The notes below the pieces were generated by a model. It searched no databases and had not been told where the DNA came from. It saw only the letters and a program-made list of their open reading frames with translations. Position numbers and translations under genes: made by a program. This document shows, one piece after another, positions 43,395 to 54,963 of a stretch of DNA of 64,000 nucleotides. Within the stretch, counting starts at the first letter, position 1; each line of letters starts with the position of its first letter. Source of the DNA: Siphonodentalium dalli. Taxonomy: Eukaryota > Mollusca > Scaphopoda > Gadilida > Siphonodentaliidae. The DNA lies in the NCBI GenBank assembly GCA_032622095.1, contig CP136064.1, positions 137,659,954 to 137,723,953 of the forward strand, read 5' to 3'.

Positions 43395-43690
43395 AAGCGC
43401 ATACATACAGCACTTAAATAGTGAGCGGAAAGCAAAAAACTCAACACTGTGGCGATTTTGTGAGGATGGTGATTACTGGTGACCCATTCAACATCGGAAT
43501 CTTGAGTGGCGAGGATTAACGAGCGCTATACCGGTATGTTGTAAATATTTTGGTGGCCCTTTTCTAGCCAAAGTGCACTGAGTGGAGTCTCCCCGGTGTA
43601 GAGTGTTTTGCTTGTCGCATACTCTTTACGTTATGTATGTTTACACAACATGGTGTTGGTTTACATAACACAGAGTACTAACACGAAATA
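43395..43690 (+). repeat. Family E repeat, copy 2
   Basis: Collinear with 30790-31130 (GTGACCCATTCAACATC, CGCTATACCGGTATGTTG, GAGTGTTTTGCTTGTCGCAT, CAGAGTACTAACA). It lies immediately downstream of the Helitron-like element. Confidence 0.75.
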
Positions 43691-43814
43691 ACATGCAATT
43701 TATAATATAATTATACTTCCATGATATACTCCGATTCGTTCAGGTCATCGTTTTCCCTATTATTATACCTCCATGGTGTAACCAGGGAAATATATTGTTT
43801 TTCAATTGGGGCCG

Positions 43815-44285
43815 TTTTACGTTTATTTGGAAATACTCGGAAACTAATTGCAGTAGGAACGCGACATCTCTATCGAATGTAGGCATATAATGGCTACTCA
43901 AATTGAAGGTATCGCGATTTCGGCCAAAATTGTTTTAAGGGAATTATCTCCCTTATACGATTATTTTTCACTATTATTATTAGTGTTCATTATACTGGAA
44001 AGTTTGCGACCGCTATTACTGTGAAAGTATATGGAGTAGGACACTAAAAGTGTGTACGTATGTTGGGCTAACGAGTTATAACGAATTGTCCTCGCTTTTC
44101 TCCTCGCTTTTCTCCTGGAGTTATCTCCCTTTATCTACAAAAAATGTCATATTACTATCTCGGAAATTATGAGGAGCAGGGCATCCAAATGTGGACCATA
44201 TGCACACATCGGTATGCCCAACTGACCACGGGCATCAAAACTTGTGTCCGTGCTTTCCCTGCGGAGTTACCCCCAGAGATAGGCA
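43815..44285 (+). repeat. Three diverged ~165-bp units with GAATTATCTCCCTT
   Basis: Units share ACT(C/A)GGAAA.TA..GGAG(C/T)AGG and end in GGA(A/G)TTATCTCCCTT or GGAGTTACCCCC (43934, 44120 and 44261). Tandem but strongly diverged; non-coding. Confidence 0.55.
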
Positions 44286-45490
44286 AACACCATACACCAG
44301 GATGTATAAACTGAGGTTTTTTTTATAAGACCAGCGCTATATTTTTTGTATGTCATATTCCGGTAAGATTGGCAAGATTTATTGGGACCGAATATAGCGC
44401 TTAAAAGTTCTTTTTACCAGGCGTTTCCGCTATACGGGTAATAGAAACATTGCACCTTAATCTTAACGCAAGTCGAACTTCGCAACACTGACCTAGAGAG
44501 ATCTGAACTGTTTATATCAAGATGCGTCCATCGGTGTAGCCTGAATTTTTTTTGAACGCTTAGCACGTGCACTGAGAACATATAATTTAAATGTGCGTGG
44601 ATGTATATTCATACAGTTTGGTCACACTAGAACGACACTATCTAGCTACATTGATATAATTTTGAACTATTAATGGAAATACTCCGAACACTCACGTCTA
44701 TATGAAATACATGTATTATATGTATGCCGGCGCATGCGAACTATTAGCTATCGGCATAGCACATCCCATATGAATATAGTTACTTCGGTTTAATAAAAAT
44801 GCATAATTATACATGAATATTTTATATGAAAATAAAATTGGGGTGGGGGGGCATGTTGATATATTGTGTCTCTATTACCATATATATTTGGTATGAGAAT
44901 AAATTATTTGAACATATTTCCCCCGCCAAATCAAACGGGCTTGACCGCTATACTCGAAAAGTTTGACCGCATATTACTCCAAAAATCAAACATTGAGATA
45001 AACACTGTTTTACGAGTGGACGTGGTTAGCAGTATCCACACGCAAATTTAGTTCGTTTCAAAGATTTAGAGTGGACGGTTTACTCCTGGTAGCGTGAACG
45101 TTGTTAACGGGTGATATAGTTTACTCAAATTCACACTTGACGCCAAATTCATACGGGCTTATCAAGAAGCAAGGTTCTGTATGAGCAGATACATCGGTAT
45201 ATTGTATCTCACGTGACTTTGTTATTGAAATCAAGCTTTCCGATTGGTTGGCTATTCGACTCTATTAGTCGTAGTTGTATACTACGCCTTCAAGTCTCTC
45301 CCATCGTGCACTATGCATATGTAGTTTTGACTACTAAAAATAGTAACGAACACTACATCAAACTTTGTTCTGAAACTACTTGTTATTTCGCCGCTGATCC
45401 AAATAAAAGCTTCAGTAAGGCGAACATCAATTGTCTGAACTTAGTAAAAGTTGAAAATTTCTGCATTTGTTCGATACAATATAATAATTA
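44286..45490. other. No gene recognised
   Basis: A 12-bp inverted pair AGCGCTATATT/AATATAGCGCT spans 44334-44402. Reading frames at 44866-45051 and 45213-45491 (61 and 92 aa) have no recognisable domain. The second stops at the MITE insertion site, so a longer reading frame could have been interrupted, but there is no supporting homology. Confidence 0.4.
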
Positions 45491-45619
45491 GAGCATGACT
45501 TGTCGTGAAATACGCCGATATAGTGCATAGTGCGGTTGTGTAGTTCACTCCGCTTCGCGTCGTGAACTACACAACCTCACTATGCACTATATCGGCGTAT
45601 TTCACTCCAAGCCATGCTC
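45491..45619. mobile_element. 129-bp palindromic MITE with TA target duplication
   Basis: Arms of ~57 bp (GAGCATGACTTGTCGTGAAA, TACGCCGATATAGTGCATAG, then GGTTGTGTAGTTCAC) pair nearly perfectly around CTCCGCTTCGCGTC. TA flanks both ends (45489-45490 and 45620-45621). The near-perfect arms imply recent formation or insertion. Mariner-type target preference; superfamily inferred. Confidence 0.88.
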
Positions 45620-45621
45620 TA

Positions 45622-47670
45622 TTTATTAAATATATCATAGGTACGTTCCAAAGTTTCACCGCTCTACTATGAAACAACATGCCCAAACGGAGAGTGCACA
45701 TACGCCCGGGGAGTGTCGATGCTTTTGACAAATTCCACCGAAACTCGTAAAAGGGAAAACATTGAAAATCACAAATCTAGTGTTTTACATTTTGAACACT
45801 GCATGTGTTTGGTAGAATATACGGACAATATTCGTGCGATTTTCCAAGTTTTAGAGCGGACTGCTAACCACTCAGCTAGCGTTATCGATTGTGATAGAAA
45901 TATCTGTCAATTACAGGTAGCTTTCTATTACAGAGACGCCAACGACTCTGTGTAGCGATGACGCACTGTAGTACATATAGTATCAATTAACTAAGCGGTC
46001 TTTCCTCGACCATTAAAACTTCTAAAAAATTCTGAATCCGAAACTGAAAGAATTATAAAAAAAATGCGAACAAACAGAGTTATGGTTCAATAATATGCTT
46101 TATATCCTTTTGATCTACGTGTATATTACGATATAATCAGACACGCCAAATTTCGTGACGGTTGAACATGATTTGGGCGTCATGGGGAGGGGTTGTAATT
46201 AGCCCTAAAAGGTATCCCTACCGAATAAAACTGAACGCTTGACTGGTGTGAACGGTGGCTCAGTTAGTCAGAACATTAGGCTGTACCATCCACGATTGGT
46301 CTAACGAAATGACACAAACCTTTGGAATATATATCTTATTCAGAAATGTCAATTCAAGTCCACCGTAAGATCACAAAGCAGCAGTATGCAATCTCATGAT
46401 GAGGAACACACAGATACACGGAACACACACATGGAATGCGATACCATGAAATTACATGGAGTGCAATTGCCCCCCCCCCCCCCCAACACAAAAAATGGTT
46501 AAATATGTTTCCGCCTTCGAGTGAGCATGAAAGTACTCTTTCTATATTCATACCATTTAAAGCACCAGAAGAATTAAATCAGCTGACGTTGGCATTGTAG
46601 TGATCAATGAAGTTAAAAAAGCAACAATGAAAACATGTGAGAACTAATGGAATTGCTTTTTTTCAGTGCTTGTTTTCCAGGCAACAAGCAGGACACGCCA
46701 CATGATAGCGTGTTATGTATCAAAATAAAGAATCCCCAATAGGTGTATATTGGATGCTTATGCCACACCTGTCTCTGTATCTATGCAACTACGGACTATG
46801 GAACTATTCAATACCGAAACAACGTGCATCTTTTACCTTTTGTTTTCGTGCTGAATTTTGTTAATTGCAGAATATTTATAGCTAAAGCCGAAAACTTAAC
46901 ACTGGATAGATAGCCAAAATTAGTTTCTTATCTGATTAACCAAATTCCACATTGAAACGATAATTAAGTGACCCGTTATAAATTATACTATCTGCATATT
47001 TTATCAGAATCTAAATTGGAGGCCTAATTTGACTTTCCCCGAACCCGAGGAGCCGTCCTTTTTTAACAACCACAGAGCGTTGATATTGTACTCCATATAT
47101 TTTATGCCAACATACTAATTGTTAACTATACCACATCGCACGTGATGTTATGTTTTTCTCGTTAATCATTCTTCCGTGCGAGGATTGCTGCCAGATTTCT
47201 TAAAATAACATATCATGGGGAATATTTACAGCGACAAGTTGATATCTCTGAAATCTTCTCCGTTATATGTTTTGTTCACAGCTCCTACACGCACTAGTAT
47301 AATCATTAAGTATATAGTTTTTGTCTATTACCTTACCATGTGAATCTAAGTTATAGTTACGTGTATTGATCAACAATAAACTATACTTTTCTCGAAATCG
47401 GCGCTCAGAGACGAGCGAGCGAGTAACATTTTCTATGTTGAGCTCGTGTGGTATGTTGATACGTTATAACGTCGAGATATAGAGTCCACGGGCCCATGGG
47501 GGCGCCCGGGCGGTCCCGGGCTCCTCGACATGGGGCTGTTATAGCTTTAAGGAGATGTATATATAATTGTATTATCACAACCCAAAGGGTTGTTTTACGG
47601 TAACATAAGCGACGCAAGTATATTTGTGACGTCAGTAATTTCTATACCCCATCAACATGAAAAAATTGTT
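45622..47670. other. No gene recognised
   Basis: The 80-aa frame at 45713-45955 (ERTANHSASVIDCDRNICQL) is moderately coding-like but unrecognised. There is a poly-C run near 46470-46485 and a GC-rich stretch at 47490-47530. Confidence 0.4.
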
Positions 47671-48948
47671 TTTACATCCGGGCGATTCAGACCTATGGGC
47701 CCCTATGGTGGCCGCCATGTTGGAATAGGATTGACAAATTAATAAAACGAATTTATTTTTCTTCTTCGATCAGCCTCCCTATAGCAATACTATTAAATTT
47801 GAAAAACAAAATCAACCTTATTCAAAATTAAATGCTTAATGTGGATTTAGCTGACGCGGGCGCATAGCATTCGGCAATCCTCGCCAGATTCCGTACCGTT
47901 ACAGTTAGAATATTACGTCCCCTGGCAGGCCATAGCAACGTTGGAAATGATGACGTAATTTCGTTACAAAATGGTGGCGCTCTCTTGTTTGCGAAATTTG
48001 AAATTGAATTGCTTGTTATTGTTATCGCTCGTATTTTAAATGTACAACGGTATCACAGCACGTAATATAGTGATCACTGGAAGGTAAAGAAACTCGTCCA
48101 AATGATGTTATATTGCGTCCATTTATATACCCACGTCAAAATAAATAAATTTCATTCGAAATATCTCTGTGTTCTTACTTTATTAACCCTTTTCTGTCAC
48201 CACCCATAGCTAAATTTGCCAAACAATTACTTTGACTTGAATGTCAATTTGTTTTCATTTTAGCTGAATATTGGCAAAGTAAACAATGACGATGTACATA
48301 CAGGTTGTCGATCTGATAGCTTGTAGATACCACTTCCAGAAAATATGCCATGCGATTCGCTAGGCGAATTGGGCGCACTTAGGTTTCACATTGGGCGCAC
48401 CTACACAATTTTCGAAAAAAATCGACAGAAAATCAAAATTGTCCCGTCACAAGAATATATTTATTGGCCGAAATTTGTGGGCGTTGGATAGTCGAACCAT
48501 TTATGCAAACTTCCATGGTAGGCTTTTTTGTCAACCTGTCATCTAACAGGGGCAATTCAACATAGTTTGACCCGAATCGGGTCCGATTTTGCATCATATT
48601 TTAGGGTATGGTCCATCTGACGTCACGCTTTACCCTCATGTCGTGCCCAAACCCGACAAATCTGCCTTGTCGATCATCTAGGATGTCGGACGCCAACAAA
48701 TGTGGTGTCACATTCATTAAAGGGACACCATTGGGCCCAAAAATAGGTCGAAAATGGTAATGTTCGGTTCTACAATGAGAAGCAGAAATAGCATCAGAGG
48801 GGTTAATTTGTAATTTTATTGGACGGCTCCGGCGCCAAATAAGCTGTCGTATCGCGTGCTTTATGGTTCCAGTTTGTTTCATGGGCATAATGAGCACGGG
48901 ACTTGTTTCAGAGCAGAAATCTGAAAAACGACCCTTTTCACTATAGGT

Positions 48949-49394
48949 TACAATACACCAAATGATTTACATCGGCCTCAGTGTTAACAAATCCCGCTGG
49001 CCTATATTCGTTGCAAAGCTTTGACCCTGCACGAGTATTTGAAATTAAAGAACGTCCTTTTAGACACACAGAAATGTGCACAAAAGTACATGTTAACATG
49101 GTAGATCACACTGGAGCTCGACAAACGTCACACTACCCTAAAAATTGAGAAAAAAATGACATCGAAAAAAACGCAAACACCTCCCATAAATTATTCGCCA
49201 CTTGCACAGCCATAACCATTTACCATGTGGTTATATTTGATGTTTCTCGAAGGGAAACACATTTGTGCATTTTTTCGTGTACTTTTCATCCATGTATCAT
49301 TGACCATTCAGCTGCCAGAATTTTTTTTATGCTGATCCTAGCTTGGGGGTCCCAGGGGAAATCACTCTACTAATTTGTATTTGGTGTATTGTAA
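48949..49394. mobile_element. Small TIR element
   Basis: GGTTACAATACACCAAAT at the left is the exact complement of ATTTGGTGTATTGTAACC at the right (18-bp TIR). 446 bp, no transposase. Flanks (CACTATA and GTAAGCG) show no clear duplication, so the superfamily is open. Confidence 0.7.
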
Positions 49395-49482
49395 CCGTAA
49401 GCGTTAAGAACAAACGAGAAAGCACAAGCGAAGATAGCACAACGAGCCCATTACTGGAATGACTTTAGAGTCAAAGCAGTCA

Positions 49483-49535
49483 AAAGAAGAAGAAGAATAA
49501 CAACAACATGTCAACAACAACAACAACAACAACTT
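49483..49535. repeat. (AAG)n/(CAA)n microsatellite
   Basis: GAAGAAGAAGAATAACAACA followed, after a short break, by about eight CAA units. Confidence 0.9.
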
Positions 49536-51130
49536 GTTTTGAAGTTGAAGTGAACTGTGTTCAAAGTGAAAATCATTCAGTCGGAAAGAAACTCAATGAC
49601 GAATCTGTGACTGAAAAAAATATGAAAATGAAGGTCACTGGAATGGAATGTGGACTGGTCTGTGCAGACTGATCACCACGGCGATTTGACTTGTTCTGTT
49701 ATTGTTCAATTTTAAGTCTGTTTTCACCTGGACTGGTTTAGTGGTTAGACTTAGAGTTGCAACTGCAAGTGGCAAATCGTTCAATCTACTAACTACTTCT
49801 CTAAATAGTAAATTTAATTGTTAATATCTGACACTGTCAGGTCAAGCATCAACTTGGGTCAAGGAAATCAGAAAATGGACATTTTAGAGCTGACTGATTT
49901 ACTATATACAGTATAGTTCAGTCTAGTTCAGTCATGAACGCAGTGCGTATCTGCGAAAGCGGTCATGTTGACCTAAGTTCAGTCATGAACCGTTGAACGT
50001 AGCGCGTAGTTGGAACTTGTGGACGCAGTAATCGGTGAAAGCGTTCACGTGGCTTACTAATCTAATAATATTAGGATTGTATTAGTCAATTTAGTGATTA
50101 CAGATTACTAAATTTAGTTATCAACGACTTCAGGCTCAGCCTCACCCACTCATTGTGAATGCCGTGACTCGGGTCAAAATACAATTCTAGCCATCAACAG
50201 TCGACACACAGATGTAACAAATATGTGAAGCCCAGTGAATTGGTGACTAACAAAGTGAGTCATTTATCTTCTTGTTGAGTGAAGGAAAAGAAGAACATCT
50301 CCCAACCCCACTTGGTCTCGGCACACTGACGACTTTATGCAGTGACTGGTGAGAGGATATGCTTCCGGACCAACTTTCCATCTGTGTGTATGAATTCTGT
50401 TTCCTGTGATGGACACATCAAGTTAAATTTAATAATTAGATTGCACGGTGATTAGTTTTAGCATTCTCACATATTAAATAATTCATGATTTTAACACTGT
50501 GTTCTCGATTTAAACCTTAAGCATTAAGCGGGAGCTTGATCAGCATGGCGAGCATTATATATTAACTAGTGGCTATTTGTGGAAAAATTATTAAATATAG
50601 CCCTGCGTACTTGCTATTGTCGACTTGACACATTGGGATTGGAATAATATGTATGCTAAACATTATAATTCCAGGCCAACTTAGTTGAACTGTCACGACC
50701 TTTTAGTTATACATGTACATGACTAATGAGGCAATCATATAAATGTTTAATCCAGTAGCATTTTCTCAGACCATGCCATGAACATCTATGTATCTATGCC
50801 TGTCAAGAATAATGCCATTCCTCCCGGGCAATTATTAAAATGTGTATACACTATCAGATGCCTATTAACCAATAGTGTCAGCATGATTCGTAATTTTAGA
50901 TAAAATTCTCAACGATCATTAAGTTTTTTGGCAAAGAGACATATATAGAATTAAATTGAAATAGAATTAAATAGAATTAAATTTCCATCAATATTGTTAA
51001 TTTCAGTCTAGGTCTCCGCTATCACTATTATTGACCATCACAATGATTTAGACATCTGAGAGTACGATAAAAGCTCACAAAAGTCACGAACAAGCATGCA
51101 ATCTCGAGCTGGGACCACCCTTAATACTTG

Positions 51131-51447
51131 TGTATTATCATCTACTTCACAGAAGGGGTCACCCCTAAGTAGTAACCATATAGGAAATGCCCCGAACATA
51201 CCACTATTGCACAATGACATCAGTTTGTTTGATCTAAATTATTTATCAACTCCAGCCCCAAAACAATAGTCATTTGACAAATTATCTCATTCCTTTTTGA
51301 AGTGCCTATCATCTACTGAAGTTGGATCCTACCACAGGACATAAATTATATCTCATTGAGTCATTGTGCCCTATCCACGTAACCCGTTTTCATAAAAATG
51401 TATTCAGTATTATATGTAAATTTATCCAATAAAGATATTTTTTTCCC
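51131..51447. other. No feature seen
   Basis: AT-rich, non-coding. The first ~60 bp may belong to the edge of family A, since CTACTTCAC and GGGTGGTCCC-like blocks recur near 6137-6160. Confidence 0.4.
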
Positions 51448-51451
51448 TTAA

Positions 51452-51883
51452 AGGTCCTCAATCTGAATCAATAGTCCCCATATCATCAGATTCCAACAAC
51501 AAGAAGATTTTTTGAAATGCCGCTTCAGTTGACAGAAACGATTAATTGCTCGAAAAAAAAATGCAGTCAATTATAGCATAAAATTGACAAAAACTTGTAA
51601 TTTATCAACTTTTTGCTCAACGAATATTGCTGATTTGTCAAACATCTGACACACACACAAAAAAACCAGTTGATTTTAGAATTATCCATCTTCATCTGCA
51701 ATTTGGTCAGAAAAAGTATTCTCGTCTGCTGGGCCACTTAAAATTAAAATGATAGATTTTAAAAATCGGTATCTGATCACTCTGAGCTTTGATGTTGTGG
51801 ATTCCTCGACTTGAATCAAATATTTTTCACCTCCGAAGTCAAGGAAATAATAATCTGCGAGGGTTAATTCGGATTGAGTACCT
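51452..51883. mobile_element. Family D MITE with TTAA target duplication, copy 2
   Basis: Starts AGGTCCTCAATCTGAATCA and ends GAATTCGGATTGAGTACCT-like (TTCGGATTGAGTACCT), flanked by TTAA at 51448-51451 and 51884-51887. 432 bp. The interior (CTCTGAGCTTTGATG, CCTCGACTTGAATCAAATAT) is shared with 10600-10860 and 60483-60940. A TTAA duplication is characteristic of piggyBac-type transposition, but the TIR differs from the CCC start of classical piggyBac. Confidence 0.82.
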
Positions 51884-51990
51884 TTAAAATTGCAAAAATA
51901 AAATAAAATAATTTTGCCTTGAAAATTGGTCGCTTGGCCAGATTAAACCTTCACCTGATGATTGGGTAATTTTCTCAAAAGTGGCCAAAT

Positions 51991-52782
51991 TACGGTAAAG
52001 ACATGTTCATGGACTAAGGGACCCATATAAGTCCCTATCAAAGAAATTACCCTAGTTATGCAATAGAGCTCTATTTTTGGACTTGGGGGGCAAATTTGCA
52101 GAGTATATCATCGTTAGTTGATTTTTGACAAATAACCCGAAATTAGGTCAAATATCCACTCCGTTATACTGTTTTTCTTGTCAATGTCAATTTTGCGGTC
52201 CTTAATTTCTATGAAGATTGGATAAAGAGAAGATATGGATCCAGATAAATATGAAAAGTAAGTATATATAAGGTATTATGATAGTTTTTGAATTAATTAG
52301 TTTGCACTTGTGTCATCTGTTGATGGAACATTGCCAGGTCACATTTTTTCTCTTGATTGTCTTTACCGTTATCATCGAATATCAATGGTAAGCATGCTCA
52401 ATATATGGAACATCAACTAAGGGGTGTTATTTTATTTTATTTATCATTTCCATATCTATTATATGGTTCATTAATGAAATTGAGTTTCTTTGTGTTTATC
52501 AGAGAAATAAAAGTTATTGTATATATGTACTGTAAGTGTCACACTAATTATGTGTCTTTACCGTTATCGTTGTACATACGGATTTTTGAGATTATGAGGT
52601 GAAAACAATATCAGCATTTAATTGTGTCATATGATGGTTTTATTTATCTAAATCCTATTAATTCAAACTTTGCAGCTTCAAAGGTCAAATGGAGGTTATC
52701 TGTCTTTACCGTTATTATGTTTGGTCTTTACCGTTATTCTTGTACTTTAACGGTAAAGACATACTTATAACGGTAAAGACAT
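51991..52782. repeat. Seven copies of ATAACGGTAAAGAC in both orientations
   Basis: Plus-sense copies lie near 51991 (TACGGTAAAGACAT), 52748 and 52767. Reverse copies (GTCTTTACCGTTAT) lie at 52359, 52553, 52702 and 52724. The sequence between copies is not repeated, so this is a site cluster rather than a tandem array. The last four copies lie within 81 bp. Confidence 0.85.
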
Positions 52783-53384
52783 AAGTGCAAATATCCGGTA
52801 TATGATTCATCACAATCAACCACATGTTGTTAAGATAACGTGACTACATATATATTTTCAAAGAAGTTGATTGGTATTTGTTCTTTTTCGGGTTTACATG
52901 GATTTCCAGATATTAGTAATTTTTTATCCGTTTCTGTTTTAAAAGGATTCCAAGTATTTAATGACAAATATTTTTATCACTTCCTGTTTACAATTAGAGG
53001 TCGTCTGCTAAATTTCTCACGGACATATTGGAAATTTACATTAATACACAAAAACACATTAATTCGAGAACTAATACTACATACAATTTAATATAGTAAG
53101 TCATACTAGCTTAGGCAAAATAAAGATATACCTGAGTTTACAATAAGACATCCACCATTCTTTGAAAAAAAGTTATTTAATTTTTTTCAATTTTTTTTTT
53201 CATTTTCTTTTTTACCAAACAAGAAGCACAATAACCAATAGAGTACCGACATACCTTTATGAATCCATGATACAATAATTAGGTTCGTATAGGTTATCTG
53301 TCCTCCATTTCTGTAATATATACTATGACAATGTTCAACTTCCACGGGCACGATTCATAACTTAAGCTTTCAAGTTAAGGACCA
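52783..53384. other. No gene seen
   Basis: AT-rich with poly-T runs near 53175-53215. The 83-aa frame at 52840-53091 has no recognisable domain. Confidence 0.45.
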
Positions 53385-54450
53385 TATGACCCGTGATGCG
53401 ATCGTACCATCGTGGGATGGGGTAAATGCTCTGGCTATGCGCCTGGAAGATAATTGCTGTCCAAATTTAATATTATGGTTTGGGATCATGCCGGATGTGG
53501 TGGGGTAAATTCTCTGACTATGCGCCTGAAGATAAATGCTGCCCAAATTTAATATTATGGGATGGGGTGGGGTAAATGCTCTGGCTATGCGCCTGGGAGA
53601 TAAATGCTGCCCAAATTTAACATTATGTTCTGGGATCATCCCGGATGGGGTGGGGTAAATGCTCTGTTTATGCGCCTGGAAGATAAATGCTGCCCAAATT
53701 TAATATTATGGGATGGGGTGGGGTAAATGCTCTGGCTATGCGCCTGGGAGATAAATGCTGCCCAAATTTAACATTATGTTCTGGGATCATCCCGGATGGG
53801 GTGGGGTAAATGCTCTGTTTATGCGCCTGGAAGATAAATGCTGCCCAAATTTAATATTATGGGATGGGGTGGGTAAATGCTCTGGCTATGCGCCTGGAAG
53901 ATAAATGCTGCCCAAATTTAACATTATGTTCTGGGATCATCCCGGATGGGGTGGGGTAAATGCTCTGACCATGCGCCTGGAAGATAAATGCTGCCCAAAT
54001 TTATTATGGAGTGGGGTAAATGCTCTGGCTATGCGCCTGGAAGATGAATGCTGCCCAAATTTAATATTATTGGATGAGGTGGGGTAAATTCTCGGGCTAT
54101 GTGCCTCGAAGATATATGCTGCCCCAATTTAATATTGGATGAGGTGGGGTAAATTCTCTGGCTATGCGCCTGGAAGATAAATGCTGCCCAAATTTAATAA
54201 TATGGGATAGGGTGGGGTAAATGCACTGGCTACGCACCTGGAAGATAAATGCTGCTCAAATTTAATATGGTCTGGGATGCGATGGGGTAAATGCTCTGGC
54301 TATGCAGCTGGAGGATAAATGTTCCAAATTTAATATTATGGTCATGGATGTGGTAGCGTAAATGCTCTGGCTATGCCTCGGGATGATAAACGCTGCCCAG
54401 AATGAATACTTTTGCCCATAACATATGATGGGTGGGGTATGTTCTAACTA
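53385..54450. repeat. Minisatellite, about 14 copies of a 65-80-bp unit
   Basis: GGGGTAAATGCTCTGGCTAT then GCGCCTGGAAGATAAATGCT then GCCCAAATTTAATATTATG recurs throughout. Units with and without GTTCTGGGATCATCCCGGAT alternate, giving a ~145-bp dimer (for example 53640-53785 and 53785-53925). Units decay toward both ends. Reading frames here (60-89 aa) are repeat artefacts. Confidence 0.93.
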
Positions 54451-54866
54451 TGCACAGTCTAGATAATTAAATGAGCCCCAAATCTTTGACATTTGGATAA
54501 GATGCAACAGCACATTAGTGATTACTATTAAATGGTTTCATTCAGGTATAGTACATTGCAGTCAGATGGGGTGTTGGGGGCCCCATGACCTGTGATTGTT
54601 TGGGGTCCCCTGATCTTGATTAGTTAATAATATTTCAATGTATATAATTAAACCATTACAATTACCACCAAAAAAAACTTGAGCTTTACTGACTCAGCAC
54701 AAATCTACAACGATACATTTATATCTTAAGATGAATGTAAACTAGTTTTTGAACAATCACTTGAAATTTGACCCATGATTAAAAATACGTTTTGAAAAAT
54801 AAATATTTAATCTAATATTCCATAAAAACCATGATGGTTTAATCTTCTGAAAACTTATTTTTCTCG
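54451..54866. other. No feature seen
   Basis: AT-rich, non-coding. Confidence 0.45.
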
Positions 54867-54876
54867 GTTCAATCTA

Positions 54877-54953
54877 GATATTTAAATGCCATGAACCTCT
54901 ACTAAGGCTAACATATGGGCGTTAGCCTTAGTAGAGGTTCATGGCATGATCTA
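54877..54953. mobile_element. 77-bp palindrome flanked by a 10-bp direct repeat
   Basis: ATGCCATGAACCTCTACTAA followed by GGCTAAC (54886-54912) is perfectly complementary to 54921-54947 around an 8-nt loop. GGTTCAATCT flanks the unit at 54867-54876 and 54954-54963. One arm resembles modules at about 35553-35584 and 60219-60254. Confidence 0.85.
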
Positions 54954-54963
54954 GGTTCAATCT

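Larger units (their letters stand above)
47675..51130 (-). mobile_element. Family A element, copy 1 (interrupted)
   Basis: Two segments (47675-47985 and about 49430-51130) match the reverse complement of 59700-62085 in order: ATCCGGGCGATTC..GACCTATGGGCC, AAATGCTTAATGTGGATTTA, GAATCTGTGACTGAAAAAAA, GATTTGACTTGTTCTGTTA, AAGAAGAACATCTCCCA and TTGTGAG/CTCGAGATTGCATGC-type blocks. The ~1.4 kb in between is absent from copy 2 and includes the element at 48949-49394. No coding sequence. The empty TTAA site corresponding to the MITE in copy 2 is at 50524-50527. Confidence 0.8.

Noticed and set aside
48601-48897. 98-aa minus-strand reading frame as a gene
   Set aside because: Somewhat balanced composition, but no recognised domain, no splice context and it lies in an insertion within family A. 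Left unannotated as CDS.
53370-53639. 89-aa minus-strand reading frame
   Set aside because: Entirely within the minisatellite; the frame follows the repeat unit.
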